Both the position numbers and the translations under genes were made by a program. A stretch of DNA of 64,000 nucleotides from Zasmidium citrigriseum (taxonomy: Eukaryota; Ascomycota; Dothideomycetes; Mycosphaerellales; Mycosphaerellaceae): assembly GCA_002786025.1 (NCBI GenBank), contig NHNW01000066.1, positions 62,001 to 126,000 of the forward strand, written 5' to 3'. A model generated the notes under the pieces. The model saw only the letters and a list, made by a program, of their open reading frames with translations. It was not told where the DNA came from and did not search any database. This document shows, piece by piece, positions 21,150 through 30,800 of this stretch. How positions within the stretch are numbered: position 1 is the first letter of the stretch; every line of letters starts with the position of its first letter.

Positions 21150-22936
21150 ATGGGAACGATGCGCTTACGAGCCCAATCTTGGACAGCTGGAAACGAAGAA
21201 TCCGAGACTGGAAGCCCGCGGTATGAGGCAGAGGCAGCGTTTCAACGACAATCGCTTCTCAACGAACACCAGTCCTACGTGGAAGACAGCATGCCGGATA
21301 CCGGCTGGAAGGCCATTTTTGTCAACCAGGGCAAGACTTTCTTCCTGCTACTGGCGTCCTGGGTGCTTTTTATGTTGTATATTGGATACGTAGGTGATGA
21401 TGTGAGATTTTCAAACCAGAGAGCTCTGCTGATATTCGATAGCCACGAGCATCAGATCAACCCATAGCGATAGTTGAGTCGCCATCAGAAGGAGTTCCCA
21501 GTTCAAATGCCACTCTGGAGCCGGCAAATCTACATCTCTTGATTCCCGCCTCCAAACCGGACCAGAATCTGTGCAAAGTGCTCTTGAGTGCTGGCATCCT
21601 TGGATATCCTGCACCTGTCATCGTCAACTGGGACCAGACATTTGACTCTGCGCAATATGTCGAAGGTGGATCTCATCTTGCCAAAATCTCTGGCATTAAC
21701 GACTATCTCCAACGACTAAATGGAACCCGCGATGACGATCTCGTTCTCATGGTGGATGGCTATGATATTTGGCTACAGCTCCGACCTCAGACTCTCATCG
21801 ATCGCTACTTCGCTGTCAATAAGAAAGCCGATGAGCGTCTGGGGCAAAAGATGAAGGGCCTCGCGAGAGCGAACGGCATCCGACAAGAAATCATCTTTGG
21901 CTGTCAGAAACGCTGCTGGCCATGGACGGAGAACGATCCGCCATGCTATGCTGTCCCACATTCTTCCCTTCCAAACGACGTCTACGGACCCGACACCGAC
22001 ACAGACATTGGCTACGAACCGAATCCCTACATCAAATTCCGCCCGCGGTTCATCAATTCCGGATATTCCATCGGCACCGTCCGCGCCATGAAGAAGCTCT
22101 TTACGCAAGCTCTCGAGCTCCTCCAATACGAAAAGAACATGGGCTCAGACCAGTACATCTTCTCGCACATCCTCGGTGACCAGGAAGTCTGGCGCGAAGC
22201 CGTTCGAAGAGACAGTCTCAAAAACCACGAGAAGATAATCGAGCAGCTGAAGGACTTCAACCCCAAGATCAAATTCAACCCGCAACACATCGAAGAAGTC
22301 CGCGCCAAAGCCGCCGCGCGAGAAGACAAAAACTTCGAATTCCACATCGGTCTCGACTACGCCAGTGAAATCGGCCTGAATACCGTCTTCGCCGAAGACG
22401 ACACCGAATGGCTGACCTGGTCCGATGGCCAGGAACTCCTGAAAGCGGAACAGAACCTCAACATCACAGCCGAGCACTCCCAACTCCACAACCTCTCCAC
22501 CGACATCACCTCCACAGCACCGCCCTTCTGGACCTTCAACAACGAAGAAGACCTCCCGCGCTGGACCGGCTGGACCGACGTCCCACTCTTCACCAACGTC
22601 TGGACCGGCATCGTCCCGGCCGTAATCCACCACAACGCGCACCGGGACGGCCGAAAAGCCCTGCGTGAGCAATGGTGGAATAAGATCTGGTTTCAGAAAT
22701 ACGCCCGAACTCTGTACGATGCTTGGATCTATGAGCCGCTGGTCCCGATCGCTTATAGCGGTGGGAGGGACTGGTGGCCGGCGGATCGGTGGAAGGGAGG
22801 GGGCAGGAATGGACCCAAGATTGATAGTGAGGAGGGGGCGGAGAGGTGGGTGAGGTTTGATGATATTTGTCGAGATTATCATGAGGAGGTTTTTAGGGAT
22901 GGGAAGGGGCCGTGGATCTTGCCGGAGGATCATTGA
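21150..22936 (+). CDS. Type II membrane glycosyltransferase (PLOD-GT-like), paralogue B
   Basis: Two exons (21150-21389, 21443-22936) give about 577 residues. Exon 1 encodes a 60-residue cytosolic tail and the membrane anchor (F-F-L-L-L-A-S-W-V-L-F-M-L-Y-I). Exon 2 encodes the lumenal domain. Family blocks are L-L-I-P-A-S-K, M-V-D-G-Y-D-I-W-L-Q-L-R-P, F-I-N-S-G-Y, G-S-D-Q-Y-I-F and F-H-I-G-L-D-Y. Two in-frame ATGs (21150 and 21159) are possible starts. It converges with paralogue C, with only 302 bases between their stop codons. By analogy with the PLOD/GLT25 type it may transfer a hexose in the Golgi; the acceptor is unknown. A Golgi mannosyl- or galactosyltransferase for cell-wall glycans is equally possible. 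Confidence 0.72.
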
Positions 22937-23238
22937 TTTGACTGACCATGTGAAGGAGTTGAAAGGGGAAAATGTAGGGGTATACAGCACATTCATGATG
23001 CAATGTGACGCTTTTTGTTCGGAATGAAAACAGACATCTTCGTTGAAATGGATGGCATCGCGAGGATTGCCGTGTCGACTCGTGAGCTTAGGGGTACATT
23101 CGAGAGGATGAAGAGATGTTGTTATTTGCGGTCATTTTCCCCACGGACTCAACACGTCACACATTCGCTCCAAAAAACAACCAGAGGTATCTCAAAACTC
23201 AAACACCCCCATCCAGTCTCCAAACTCAGAATACACCC
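22937..23238. other. Short convergent intergenic region
   Basis: These 302 bases separate the 3' ends of two convergent glycosyltransferase paralogues. No gene is seen. It should contain both polyadenylation regions. Confidence 0.4.
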
Positions 23239-25050
23239 TTATCGATCCGCCGGCTTCTCAACATCCCGAAACAACTCCCACTCATAATCCGCCGGACAAA
23301 GCTCATCCCAGCCAAGCCTCGTCCCCTCCGGCAAAAACGCCCCTCCTGTCGATACATCCTCCGTACTGTCTTTCGAACTCCTCTCCCTCGCATCCTCCAA
23401 CAATTTCCTCGCGTGCGGCTGCATCCACGTCATGGGCCACTGCCACGCCCGCGCACCCTTGTCACCATTGTGATGGATCATGACGGGGATGGTGTTCAGA
23501 CAGAGATTTGTGAAGAGCGGCGCTTTCTCCCAGGGTACGTCTGTGAGGGGTGGCGAGGTGGAGAGGATGTCCTGAGGGAGGGTGCCGTTGACGCGGGAGG
23601 GACAGTCGAAGAGGCCTTTGCGGTCTTTGAGCTGTTTGGTGATGTCTTTGGAGTAGGTGAGGTAGTGGGCGTCTTCTTCTGCGTTGACGGTCTGATGGCC
23701 CAGCTCAGAAAAGTAATCCAGCCCCATGCTGAATTCGTCCGGTTGGCCGGCTTTCCATTCCACAGGCTCGTGGGTAAAATCAGGATTCAAGGGATCTTTG
23801 ATGATGGTCCCTTCGAGGTGGAGAGGGACGGGCTTCTCGCGGCCGCGGACTTTGTCGTAGGAGGAGAGGTGGCGACGACGCATTACCTCGCGTTGGAATT
23901 CTTGCTCTCCTAGCATGACGTTGAAGACGGATTGGTCGCTGCCGTGGTACATGAAGTCGCTGCCGTGGCTGCCGTTGTCCCACTCGTCGAAGTCTTTGGT
24001 CTGTTCGACTTTCTCCCAGGCTCGGACGAACATGCGGCGGACGTCTTTGACGGGTCCCATGATGTAGCTTGACATAATCAGTAAGACAGGATGTGAGGAG
24101 ATCTGTAGTTACGCACCCCGAGTTCAGATACCGCTGCTTCAAGCTGGTATACTTGTTCCTCCCCATCACAGTATCCGTGTTAGCCCCGTAAAGATCATCC
24201 GGCAAGGGACTCTCGGGAATAGGATAACACGCCACAGTGTGCATCTGATTCGGCGCACAGCGTTTCCCCGCTCCAAAAATAATCGTCTGCTTGAGATTCT
24301 CCTTCTTCACGGCATTGCCCAACCGCGCCTTCAACCGCCTGTTGGCATCCGCATTCACGGCGCGGTAGCGACTGATCAGTACTTCCGGCCGAAGCTGGAA
24401 CCAGATATCTAGCGAATAATAAGGCTTGAGATCCACGTACGGGGTGTAGGACGACACACCGTAGGCGTCCATCATTAGGACCAGGTCTTCGTCTTGTGAC
24501 GAGTCCATGCTTTGGAGGTACTCGAGCGTACCGGAGATTTTGGCGACGTGGCTGCCGCCTCCAAGGAGATGGCCTGGAAGGTGAAGATGTCAGAGAGATT
24601 GTCGTCAGAGGTGGTGAAGGGGGAACCCTGTACTGACCCTGGTCGAAGGTTTCATTCCATGCTATCAAAGTCGGGGTCGGGTATCCCAGAATCGCACCTG
24701 GAAATTGTCAGTACTTCTGATGAACAGTTTTCTTCTGTACTCACCAGTCAAAAGAGTCTTGCAAAGATCAACAGCGCCGTTTGATGCGGGGAGAAGGATG
24801 TGTAGCTTCTTATCAGAAGCAGGAGTCGTCAAATCATGGGTATCATCGTGGGAAGACGTCGGAGAAGTAAACGAAAGGGCTTTCTCTCGAAGCGGAGGGT
24901 GCTGTGAGTCTAGGTCAGTACATCCGATTCTCCTTGGGATTGCTCGCATGCTCATACAAAAGTGACAGTGAGAAGGAGGAGAACCACAACAAGCGCGATG
25001 CCTCCGATAACAACAGGCCTCATGGGCCTCCGCGCCGGCTGCAAAATCAT
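23239..25050 (-). CDS. Type II membrane glycosyltransferase (PLOD-GT-like), paralogue C
   Basis: Six exons (24958-25050, 24745-24901, 24638-24697, 24460-24573, 24117-24408, 23239-24067) encode about 483 residues. Exon 1 supplies a short basic N terminus and membrane anchor (V-V-I-G-G-I-A-L-V-V-V-L-L-L-L). The lumenal part keeps L-L-P-A-S-N, M-M-D-A-Y-D-I-W-F-Q-L-R-P, Y-L-N-S-G-Y, G-S-D-Q-S-V-F and M-G-L-D-Y-F-S. The fourth intron (24409-24459) is 51 bases, in frame and stop-free, but it splits the conserved Y|D-I-W block and must be removed. It has more introns than paralogues A and B and Ala in place of the Gly of D-G-Y-D. The function is inferred as for B. Confidence 0.75.
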
Positions 25051-26190
25051 GGCCTCCCGTGTGTTATTGTTGCCAGAGGTGCATAGTACAGGATCAAACG
25101 AATGTCCCGACACTCGCTGTCGCCACTTCCCCAAGGAAAAAAGATGATGTGAGCGAAGTGAAGTCGCGAAAGGAGTCCGAGAAGAACCAGTTCCGGACAA
25201 CGCGCTACACCACAGGGTCCGCGGGGCCAACGTCAACGGGTGGCTTACAGGATCAGTTGCAGGCTCAATTTCCTCCTTGACGAGCGACCTGCAGCCGCCT
25301 TGGCAGGAACCAATCGAAGACCCATTACCAGTACGAGCGTGCCGTGGACCGAGTCGAGCCCTCGATGACTGCTCACCAATCATCAAATTTCTATTTTCTT
25401 TGCTCTGCGCCTCAGGCCGACATCATTCACCTGACGACGCCTGCATCGCAAGTGCAGCTGAGTTCAGGTTTTGATGGAGAGCTCCACGTACTGCTGTGCT
25501 GCTGGCAGCTTGGCCGGGCTGCCATCGACGTCGAAAGTGTTTCTGGTTGATTGCCGGGATATGCAAGATAGCTGCCTTCGCCACACCCACGAACGCCTAT
25601 CTGACTTGTCGTTCGCCTATTCGAATTTAGCCTGTGGCACACGATGCGGGCGACAAATGGTGGCCATGCAAGGATATTTTGGTGTGTCATCGTGCAGGTC
25701 TGGTGTCCGTGGATGTGTGGAAAACGAAGCCGTCGACTTTTGGCGGGACCGTTCTTTCTTCGGAACGATTCGAATCCACCAGGTGGACTTCACGGAAAGA
25801 ACCAACAAATTTTCTTGCGTGGATTGTGACAAGGGAGAAAAGCGTCACACGTTCATCAACATGATGCATAGTTACCGCCAAAGTACGATGGTCTTGGAGC
25901 TACTCACAAGATGATCCGGCAAGAACAGAGTCAATCTCTGGAGGACCCTCGAAATCAACAAGACTCATCGCTATTCCACTTCACAAGCAAGGCAATCGTG
26001 TATCTGTGCAGAAGAATGCAGAGAAGGCCATCCAAGCCCGTCTATCAAGAGCAGCACATCTCGCACAATGAAGGGAACACTGAGGCATGAACGTTGGCAA
26101 TCCATCATCATTCTTGGAGAAGATCCATCGAGATCACGATTTTTCGTACACTGCGAATCCCACCCATCGTGCATCTGACTCTCGCCAGCA
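25051..26190. other. Intergenic stretch without a supported gene
   Basis: These 1.14 kb hold open frames of up to 147 codons (25471-25914, plus strand). These are Cys/Arg/Ser-rich and match nothing I recognise. Overlapping frames of similar length occur on the other strand, as expected by chance. The upstream part must hold the promoter of glycosyltransferase C. Confidence 0.4.
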
Positions 26191-26592
26191 CTAACAAGGC
26201 GACGGCGTCTCAATACAAGCACAAGCCGTACTCGCAAAATTCTTTCCCAAAGCCTCCAGCGTCGAAAGCAGAGCCGCTGGCTTAGGTTGTGCCTTCTTGA
26301 CCAGAGTCGTTGGAGCAGGCTCAGGATCCGCCGTTCGCTCTGCAATTTTGACTTTCTTCTGTGCCTGTCTGCCGGTACATGCGACGGGGAAGTTCTTCGA
26401 GCACCAGGATAAGGCTGCGGTGTTGCTTGAGAGTGGTAGGATGGCTTCGTAGGGGAACTTTGTGCATACGCTGGCAGGGGTTGTTGGTGCTGGAGTTGTC
26501 GTAGTCGTTGACGTGGTTGTAGTGGTCGTTCCAGGGCCTTCTGTGGTGCCAGCGTACGCCATGGCGGCGAAGGCGAGGAGGATGAAGCGCAT
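26191..26592 (-). CDS. Small secreted Thr-rich, six-Cys protein
   Basis: A single exon encodes 133 residues. Residues 1-14 (M-R-F-I-L-L-A-F-A-A-M-A-Y-A) are a clear signal peptide. Then comes a mucin-like Thr/Pro tract (residues 15-40) likely to be O-glycosylated. Then comes a segment with six cysteines, an even number compatible with disulphides, ending at a C-terminal Cys. The part containing L-S-W-C-S-K resembles the Cys-containing N-terminal motif of many fungal secreted proteins. The role is unknown; a cell-surface or effector-like protein is possible. It lies between the glycosyltransferase block and the UstYa pair, on the opposite strand to the first UstYa gene. Confidence 0.6.
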   Translation of the reverse strand: MRFILLAFAAMAYAGTTEGPGTTTTTTSTTTTTPAPTTPASVCTKFPYEAILPLSSNTAALSWCSKNFPVACTGRQAQKKVKIAERTADPEPAPTTLVKKAQPKPAALLSTLEALGKNFASTACACIETPSPC

Positions 26593-27180
26593 CGTTGGCG
26601 AGTTTTGATGCTGTCTGTCGAGGAGATGTGGGCTGCTGGAAGCCGTTGGGTGCTTGGAAGACTTGCTAGTATTGGATGCGATTGACGACGGAATGTTGGA
26701 TGGGTGTCAGTGGACTACCTTTCTATTTGTACTGTTCCTTTCATTCTGCTTGCGGCGACTCCGCTGGCCTCGAGAACGCCAAAGGTCATGGCGTAGCGAC
26801 ATCCAGCCCGATCCATGCTGTTCTCGCCTTGGCCGTGTCTCGGGCATGGAAGTCAGAAGGCGCCTTCCGAGTGCAGCTTCGCCTGCAGCAGTTTCGAGCC
26901 AGTCATGATGGTCAAATGCCACGGAAACGTGGCCTCGCGTGGCAGGAAATGCCTATGCTTGGAGAAAGCTTGATGCAAAAGTCCGTCTGCGGTGAGACTT
27001 CAGCTGGCCAGCTTCACGCCACCAAAGTTCTGGCCGCTGCACTTTTGGTACGCTAGCCCAACAAGGCAGTAGCGACTGCCTTCAATGTTCTTCCCTTGCT
27101 CGCTATTATTGATGTGGCCTTCTTCCCACTGCCTCTATCGTTTGGCCTCTCAGCAACATCAAGCCCACTCAACTAGAAAC
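26593..27180. other. Divergent intergenic region
   Basis: These 588 bases separate the divergent secreted-protein and UstYa-1 genes. Only short unsupported frames are present. It is the probable shared promoter region. Confidence 0.4.
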
Positions 27181-28043
27181 ATGGGTGCAGAGAAGGAGAG
27201 CATATCTTTCCTCGACGAGCCCAAGGATCTGGAAGTCTCACACCCACTATGGGCGACCAAGGAAAGAAGATGGCGATTCTTCCCGAACCTCATAGCCGTG
27301 CTGAACATCATTCTCTTTCTCACATCCATCACGATCTACTGGGCATCTCGACACCCATCTGTTCCAGGACCATTTCAAACAGACATCCAGGACGCATGGT
27401 CAGCAGTGCAATACGAACAGCGAACCTTTACCGGCGCCCTCAAAGTCGACCCAACCACCAAGGACCTGTATCGCGAGAAGAACGCCGAGCACGAGTTCTT
27501 TGGAGAGCCATCGATCTTGATCGAGGATGCTTGGGATCGATTGCTGCACGGTAAGTCTACCGCTCTCGACAGAATCATCTCTTCTAAACCTGATGTTACA
27601 GATGAATTCGTCCCCATGACTGATGAAGAGGCCGCTCCATTCGAGCCTGAGCTGACAAGGCTGCCTTGGGAAGGGAAGTTCTTCTTCGAGTATGCCGATG
27701 AATTTTCCCACTTGTCAGCTTGACATCTGACCGATCCTCCAGACCCGACATGCTCCATTCGCTCCACTGCCTCAATGCGATCCGAGGCGAGCTGTCGACA
27801 TACATGTACAACTCCTCTGCGGTCGTCCGCACCTACTCGACCTCCGACCTGGCGCATCTCGAGCATTGTATGGATCGACTCCGCCAGTCGATTATGTGCT
27901 TTGGAGATTTGACACCATCGCCCTTGTACTCATGGCCTGGCTCCTCGATGGCGTTGGGTCGATCCGGTGCACATACTTGTCGCAAGTATGAGCCAATTCA
28001 GGACTGGATGGACAAGCGCAGGGCTGCGGCTCATGGCGAGTGA
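27181..28043 (+). CDS. UstYa-family (DUF3328) oxidative cyclase-like protein 1
   Basis: Three exons (27181-27550, 27602-27689, 27743-28043) encode about 252 residues. One membrane anchor lies near residues 34-53. Both family motifs are intact: H-S-L-H-C (158-162) and H-C-M-D-R-L-R-Q (194-201), the two His/Cys-containing blocks that define UstYa/UstYb-type proteins. In known systems these act with copper to oxidatively macrocyclise or modify short core peptides of secreted precursors (ustiloxin, phomopsin, asperipin, cyclochlorotine pathways). The second intron lies just before the first motif and restores E-P-D-M-L-H-S-L-H-C. It faces the second UstYa gene tail to tail, and a repeat precursor lies 2 kb away, so a role in maturing that peptide is plausible. 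Confidence 0.88.
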
Positions 28044-28280
28044 ACGGTCATCCCAGGCAATTGCGCCCAGATTGAGCTCGACTAGCTCATCGATGTGTTT
28101 CTCCGCCGATGTACAACATCTGTGTGGAGAGCTCACATGGATGCTGCGCCTTGCGTCGCGGGTACACCCTCCTCGATGATATGGAATCTGGTCCTGCTTG
28201 CCGTCGGCTAGCCTGGAGCCTCGACAAGTCCAAGGAACATGGCAAGGATTGCATGTTCTCCTTCCGCTGCCAGGGGCCCC

Positions 28281-29130
28281 TCAGTTCAGCAAGTTTCCAA
28301 CCGGCAGGCCATCTGTCCCATCATCGCACATCTTCCAAGGATCGTCCTGTCCTTCAGGCAACTCATCATCCCAATAGCAAGCAGTGTTGGCCGTGGCATA
28401 ATCCCTCAGGACGTCCCAATCCCGACACTGCCTAGTCTGGTTGAATCCACCCTTATGCCCATGGCCAGTCACAATCAAAAGATCATCACTCGCCATACAC
28501 ATCACGCTCTGCCTCAGCGCATCATAGCAGTGCATCGCATGTTCGAGGGGCTTCGTGGGCGTTCTGTTGTCTCGAATGAGGAGGTAGTCCTTTCGAAGGA
28601 CTTGGATGCAGTGGATGAGGTGGTACGCTTCGAGGGCGTAGACGACTTTGTCGGAGTGGTGGGGGTGGACGATGGTTTCGGGAAAGCCTTGTTTGGTTGC
28701 GTAGTCGATGTCGAGAGCAATTACGCCATGGCCGGAGTTGATGCCTTCCCAGGATTCGTTGGGGATCTCGAGATTATCTTCGTCCCAGAAGCGGTTGAGG
28801 AGTCCGGAGTCGAGGGCTTTGTTGCGAATGGTGCTGAGGCCGACTTTGTGAATACCGTTAGCATGTGCGATCCATGCGATGTGATCTTGACATACGCTTC
28901 GAGATCTTCGGAGGATGTTCAGCCAGTTCTGTCCGCCAGCGGATAAGAACTACGCTCTGTATAAGAATGATCAAGATCAAAAGAGTGTATGCCGCGCCAT
29001 GAAGGCAATTGGAGCTTGTCGCTCTTCGGGTCTGTCGCAGAAGTCCTTCGATTTCGTCCTGGTCGTCCTGTTCCCTGTTCACCATCGCTCCAGATTCCGT
29101 CCAATTGCGCTTCTCATCATCGGCGTACAT
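28281..29130 (-). CDS. UstYa-family (DUF3328) oxidative cyclase-like protein 2
   Basis: Two exons (28896-29130, 28281-28843) give about 265 residues. A cytosolic N terminus is followed by a membrane anchor (about 43-63) and a lumenal domain. The motifs are H-L-I-H-C (153-157) and H-C-Y-D-A-L-R-Q (183-190), both complete. The W-D-E-D-N-L-E-I-P-N-E-S-W-E-G-I-N-S-G-H-G segment is also characteristic of the family. The two UstYa proteins here differ strongly outside the motifs, like the UstYa/UstYb pairs of dikaritin clusters, so they may act sequentially or as a complex. Its start codon lies 907 bases from the precursor start, and the two are divergently transcribed. Confidence 0.88.
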
Positions 29131-30036
29131 GATGTCGAAAAGTTGAACCTCTCCTGTCTCGCCAAACCGTCAACGATCGTGTCGCATACTCCTCCAAGCT
29201 CCCCCTTCGTCCTTCAGGAAGACATCATTTCGCAAGCCCCTCTCCAACGAGGGACGAGTCACGGAGTTATAATAGAAGGATTGAAAGCCCTCCCCGGCCG
29301 AAGTGGTTCACCCATGTTTCGGAACTTGCCAACAAGGAGGCTGAAGTCAGGGTTAAGCTATAAGAGGCGTTGATCGACGGAAAGCTGGACGTTTTGGCGG
29401 TATGATGGCGATCTTCCTTTCCGGCTTCCGCTCTGGGGTACGTTTGTTTGCGGACTTTGGGGGCGGAATTGGAGGTTTTGTGGAGGATGATGATGGACTT
29501 GGGCGGAGGAAGTGGAACCCTCATTCATTCTGACTGACTTGAACAACGCAAGCATTCATGAGTCCAGAACAGAAATCATACCGGTAGTTCCTGATCGAGG
29601 ACTTGCTGCCATCTTCCTGACTCAATCCCCAAGCCTCCCATCTCAGCGAAAGCTTAACTCCCCTAATAAGCATCCACCAACTCGCCGCCACTCAGCCTCC
29701 TGGCAACGGTCGATCAATTTGGACCGGAACCGGCAAACACGTCGATGAAGTCAGATCGAAACATGTGGCATGCCACGCGCGTGTGGTAAACGCCGAGATG
29801 GGATATCAAGTTGCGAGCGCCCTGCTCCAATCTGACCCTGGAGTGTTGCTGTCTTGATATTACTCCCCTTTCGATTTGCAGAAGTCGTCTATACCGTGCG
29901 ATTTGAGGTGAGTGTTGACTGCAACTCTCGAAAAGAAGTATACTGACATGATTACCAGCACATCCACTCATTACAACCAACCAGTCCACTCATTCACGCA
30001 ACTCCATCTACTCAACCTCAACCCAAAACAACCGAA
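29131..30036. promoter_or_regulatory. Divergent region between UstYa-2 and the precursor gene
   Basis: These 906 bases lie between two divergent start codons. No supported gene is present. The last 70 bases before the precursor ATG are C/A-rich and G-poor, a common fungal 5' leader. It probably contains promoters for both genes, which would permit joint regulation. Confidence 0.45.
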
Positions 30037-30606
30037 ATGCGTTTCTCAACATCAACCCTCCTCCTAGCCCTCCTCGGCACAACCCTCGCCCTCCCCGTCG
30101 CAGACATGACGGAGACTGTCCCCGAGACCCCCGAACCACCAAAATACCACACCAACATGGCCGCCTGGAAACGCTCAGCCGAAGCCAAGAACTGCACAGG
30201 AGCGCAATGCTTCGAGCTCTGGAAGCGCAAGGAATTTCTCGCTCGTCCGTTGACGGATGGAGACGAGCCTTTGAAGCGCGAGGAGGATCCAAAGACGTTG
30301 ATTTTTTGGAAGAAGGACGCTGAGATGGAGGAGGGTGATCCGAAGACGTTGATTCTTTGGAAGAAGGACGCTGAGGCAGGACTTAGTGCTTGGAAGGAGA
30401 GAGATGCTGAGCCAGAGAGTTGTGTCGGTGCGCAGTGTTATAAGGCTTGGAGGCGTGAGAGCGAGCCTTGTACTGGTGCACAGTGCTTCAAGGCTTGGAA
30501 GGCCAGAGATGCCGAGCCAGAGCCTTGTGTTGGTGCTCAATGCTTAAAGAGTTGGAAACGATCGGCTGATGCCAATGCCGAAGCAAAGCCAGCCTATGCC
30601 TGGTAG
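30037..30606 (+). CDS. Secreted multi-repeat peptide precursor (candidate RiPP or pheromone-type)
   Basis: A single exon encodes 189 residues. Residues 1-19 are a signal peptide. The rest breaks into nine segments that each end in Trp. Eight end directly before a basic site (W44-KR, W62-KR, W91-KK, W108-KK, W119-KER, W138-RR, W154-KAR, W173-KR), and the ninth ends at the C terminus itself (Y-A-W189). Four segments share C-T/V-G-A-Q-C-x3-W (53-62, 129-138, 145-154, 164-173). Two are near-identical D-P-K-T-L-I-F/L-W units. Spacers such as D-A-E-P-E and S-A-E-A have the X-Ala/X-Pro pattern trimmed by Ste13-type dipeptidyl peptidases after Kex2 cleavage. The neighbouring UstYa pair favours a dikaritin-type RiPP. 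An alpha-factor-like pheromone is the main alternative. Confidence 0.85.
   Translation: MRFSTSTLLLALLGTTLALPVADMTETVPETPEPPKYHTNMAAWKRSAEAKNCTGAQCFELWKRKEFLARPLTDGDEPLKREEDPKTLIFWKKDAEMEEGDPKTLILWKKDAEAGLSAWKERDAEPESCVGAQCYKAWRRESEPCTGAQCFKAWKARDAEPEPCVGAQCLKSWKRSADANAEAKPAYAW
30193..30222 (+). repeat. Cys-unit 1 of the precursor
   Basis: Encodes C-T-G-A-Q-C-F-E-L-W (residues 53-62), followed by a Lys-Arg site. It is the most diverged of the four Cys-containing units and is separated from the others by about 200 bases. Confidence 0.8.
30286..30324 (+). repeat. Direct repeat unit 1, D-P-K-T-L-I-F-W type
   Basis: These 39 bases encode D-P-K-T-L-I-F-W-K-K-D-A-E. The second copy starts 51 bases downstream and differs at only two positions, indicating a recent in-frame duplication. 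Confidence 0.85.
30337..30375 (+). repeat. Direct repeat unit 2, D-P-K-T-L-I-L-W type
   Basis: Second copy of the 39-base unit. One of its two substitutions changes Phe to Leu before the terminal Trp, and the Lys-Lys site is unchanged. Confidence 0.85.
30421..30450 (+). repeat. Cys-unit 2 of the precursor
   Basis: Encodes C-V-G-A-Q-C-Y-K-A-W (129-138), preceded by D-A-E-P-E-S and followed by Arg-Arg. It is the only Cys unit with Tyr, the residue linked in most known dikaritins. Confidence 0.85.
30469..30498 (+). repeat. Cys-unit 3 of the precursor
   Basis: Encodes C-T-G-A-Q-C-F-K-A-W (145-154), preceded by E-S-E-P and followed by Lys-Ala-Arg. Confidence 0.85.
30526..30555 (+). repeat. Cys-unit 4 of the precursor
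   Basis: Encodes C-V-G-A-Q-C-L-K-S-W (164-173), preceded by D-A-E-P-E-P and followed by Lys-Arg. Confidence 0.85.
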
Positions 30607-30800
30607 TTGCAAGGCTGTAGTCCCGACGACAAGGATGGCCTAGGCATGAACAGAGTCTATGATTTGTTAGCTGATGTCTTACAGAGTATTACAGTCCATT
30701 GCGTCACAGAATAGCTAGGCAAAGGCGCTGGTCGTTGAAATCTATACATTAGCGTACATGCTGTCGTGCCTCAAGAGTGGAGTTGTGGTACAAATTTACC

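Noticed and set aside
22145..22996. 283-codon minus-strand frame rich in Val and Gly
   Set aside because: Shadow of glycosyltransferase B on the other strand; no family pattern.
23116..23913. 265-codon plus-strand frame
   Set aside because: Antisense to the last exon of glycosyltransferase C, whose family motifs are clear.
28239..28946. 235-codon plus-strand frame
   Set aside because: Antisense to UstYa gene 2, which has both diagnostic motifs.
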